Below are positions 63,592 to 64,000 of a DNA stretch of 64,000 nt, one piece after another. Position 1 is the first letter of the stretch; each line of letters starts with the position of its first letter. The notes beneath the pieces are model-generated. The model saw nothing but the letters and a program-made list of their open reading frames with translations. It ran no database searches and was not told the origin of the DNA. Position numbers and translations under genes: made by a program. Where the stretch lies: NCBI RefSeq assembly GCF_003399765.1, contig NZ_NFZV01000006.1:158595-222594 (forward strand), given 5' to 3'. The stretch comes from Alkalilimnicola ehrlichii. Lineage in GTDB: Bacteria > Pseudomonadota > Gammaproteobacteria > Nitrococcales > AK92.

Positions 63592-63611
63592 GGGCGTAAA
63601 AACCCTATAAA
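63592..63611 (-). promoter_or_regulatory. Probable KdpE operator of the kdp operon
   Basis: On the minus strand TTTATA, GGG, then TTTTTACGCCC aligns over 20 bases with the E. coli KdpE box upstream of kdpF (TTTATA, CTT, TTTTTACACCC as I recall it), with four mismatches. It lies about 80 bases ahead of the first kdp small gene, in the right orientation. Confidence 0.65.
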
Positions 63612-63794
63612 GAAAGACGCTTAGCGTCTTAGAAAGCAGCGTCATCCAACATGACTTCTTGCAAATACACCGAGAAGCCAAGCAGCGCTTGCTTTCCCTT
63701 CTGAAACCAGTTTTAAGCACCGACCTTAATAACCGCCAAAGTAACCGTCCCAGGGTTCCTTAGCGGTGGTTACCAAGCAGCCTATTCCCAGCGA

Positions 63795-63828
63795 TAGGTT
63801 GGGTAGAGCCAACGGCGAAACCCAACAT
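63795..63828. repeat. GTTGGGT...ACCCAAC palindromic extragenic element
   Basis: The sequence TAGGTTGGGTAGAGCCAACG followed by GCGAAACCCAACAT forms an imperfect palindrome with GTTGGGT at one end and ACCCAAC at the other. This resembles a short dispersed extragenic element seen in many gammaproteobacterial genomes. Only one copy is visible in this window, so repetition is an inference. Confidence 0.4.
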
Positions 63829-63853
63829 CCCCCTGCGGCGCCCCTGTCACCGC

Positions 63854-64000
63854 CTACAACCCCACCGCCGCCAGCGTCGAGCGCAGTTCGGCGGCGTAGG
63901 CGCGCGGGCCGCCGGTAGCCGCTCGCGTAGGTGCGGGTGCGTGCAGCGCGGGTGCGCCGGGTCGTGCTCCGGCGGAATTCCCAAGTCCGCCGCTTGCAGC
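63854..64000 (-). other. GC-rich right edge, possibly the 3' end of a coding region
   Basis: The last 150 bases are markedly richer in G and C than the rest of the window. On the minus strand one frame ends GGPRAYAAELRSTLAAVGL before a TAG, which looks coding. An adjacent frame (LQAADLGIPPEHDPAHPR) also looks coding, hinting at a further frameshift. It is cut by the window edge and I do not recognise a family. Confidence 0.3.

Overview
The window reads as a core-chromosome segment of a gammaproteobacterium, most like the halophilic or sulfur-oxidising Chromatiales/Ectothiorhodospiraceae type. This rests on the housekeeping gene orders (aroQ-accB-accC; tsaD divergent from rpsU-yqeY-dnaG-rpoD; dsbA, cytochrome c4 and engB together), System II (ResB/CcsB) cytochrome c maturation, two TorF-type outer-membrane proteins, and heavy investment in potassium uptake (TrkH plus a full Kdp system). 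The genus is an inference. No phage, insertion sequence, CRISPR array or rRNA was seen.

Layout. 0-2.4 kb: aroQ-accB-accC. 2.6-12.5 kb: orphan lipase chaperone, TauE permease, an NDUFA9-like reductase with cca, a receiver-adenylate cyclase, a MidA-like methyltransferase with folK and folB, plsY and tsaD. 12.5-17.35 kb: macromolecular-synthesis operon (rpsU, yqeY, dnaG, rpoD) and a CAU tRNA. 17.4-22.6 kb: AraC regulator, aldehyde dehydrogenase, GMC oxidoreductase, diguanylate cyclase. 23-26.8 kb: hydroxyacid dehydrogenase, speA and divergent speE. 26.9-30 kb: a PrcB-family lipoprotein coupled to a large subtilisin-like lipoprotein. 30-33.5 kb: fetAB, then amtB-glnK under a sigma54 promoter with NtrC sites. 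33.5-43.7 kb: ubiK, comM, torF, SulP transporter, cytochrome c5, an HlyD/ABC-2 export operon with a divergent LysR regulator, tRNA-Arg. 43.9-52.9 kb: PAS-GAF-GGDEF-EAL protein, EEP phosphatase, dsbA, ccsB, resB, cytochrome c4, engB. 53-63.6 kb: trkH, a second torF, and kdpE-kdpD-kdpC-kdpB-kdpA-kdpF with an extra 32-codon leader gene.

The most striking global feature is thirteen places where a conserved gene is interrupted by what looks like one missing base. They fall in limK, the NDUFA9-like gene, folK, dnaG, the GMC oxidoreductase, the hydroxyacid dehydrogenase, speA, fetB (twice), glnK, comM and trkH (twice). Every one is a deletion, and most lie in short homopolymers. Several affected genes are normally essential, so I read these as consensus-sequence errors rather than gene decay, and I annotate the genes at full length.

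The best biological leads are: the S8 protease/PrcB lipoprotein pair, which resembles the dentilisin complex of Treponema; the kdp leader, with a KdpE-box-like operator, a hairpin over the first ribosome-binding site and an undescribed overlapping small gene; the textbook sigma54/NtrC promoter of glnK-amtB; the export operon that lacks its ATPase; and the lipase chaperone without a lipase nearby.
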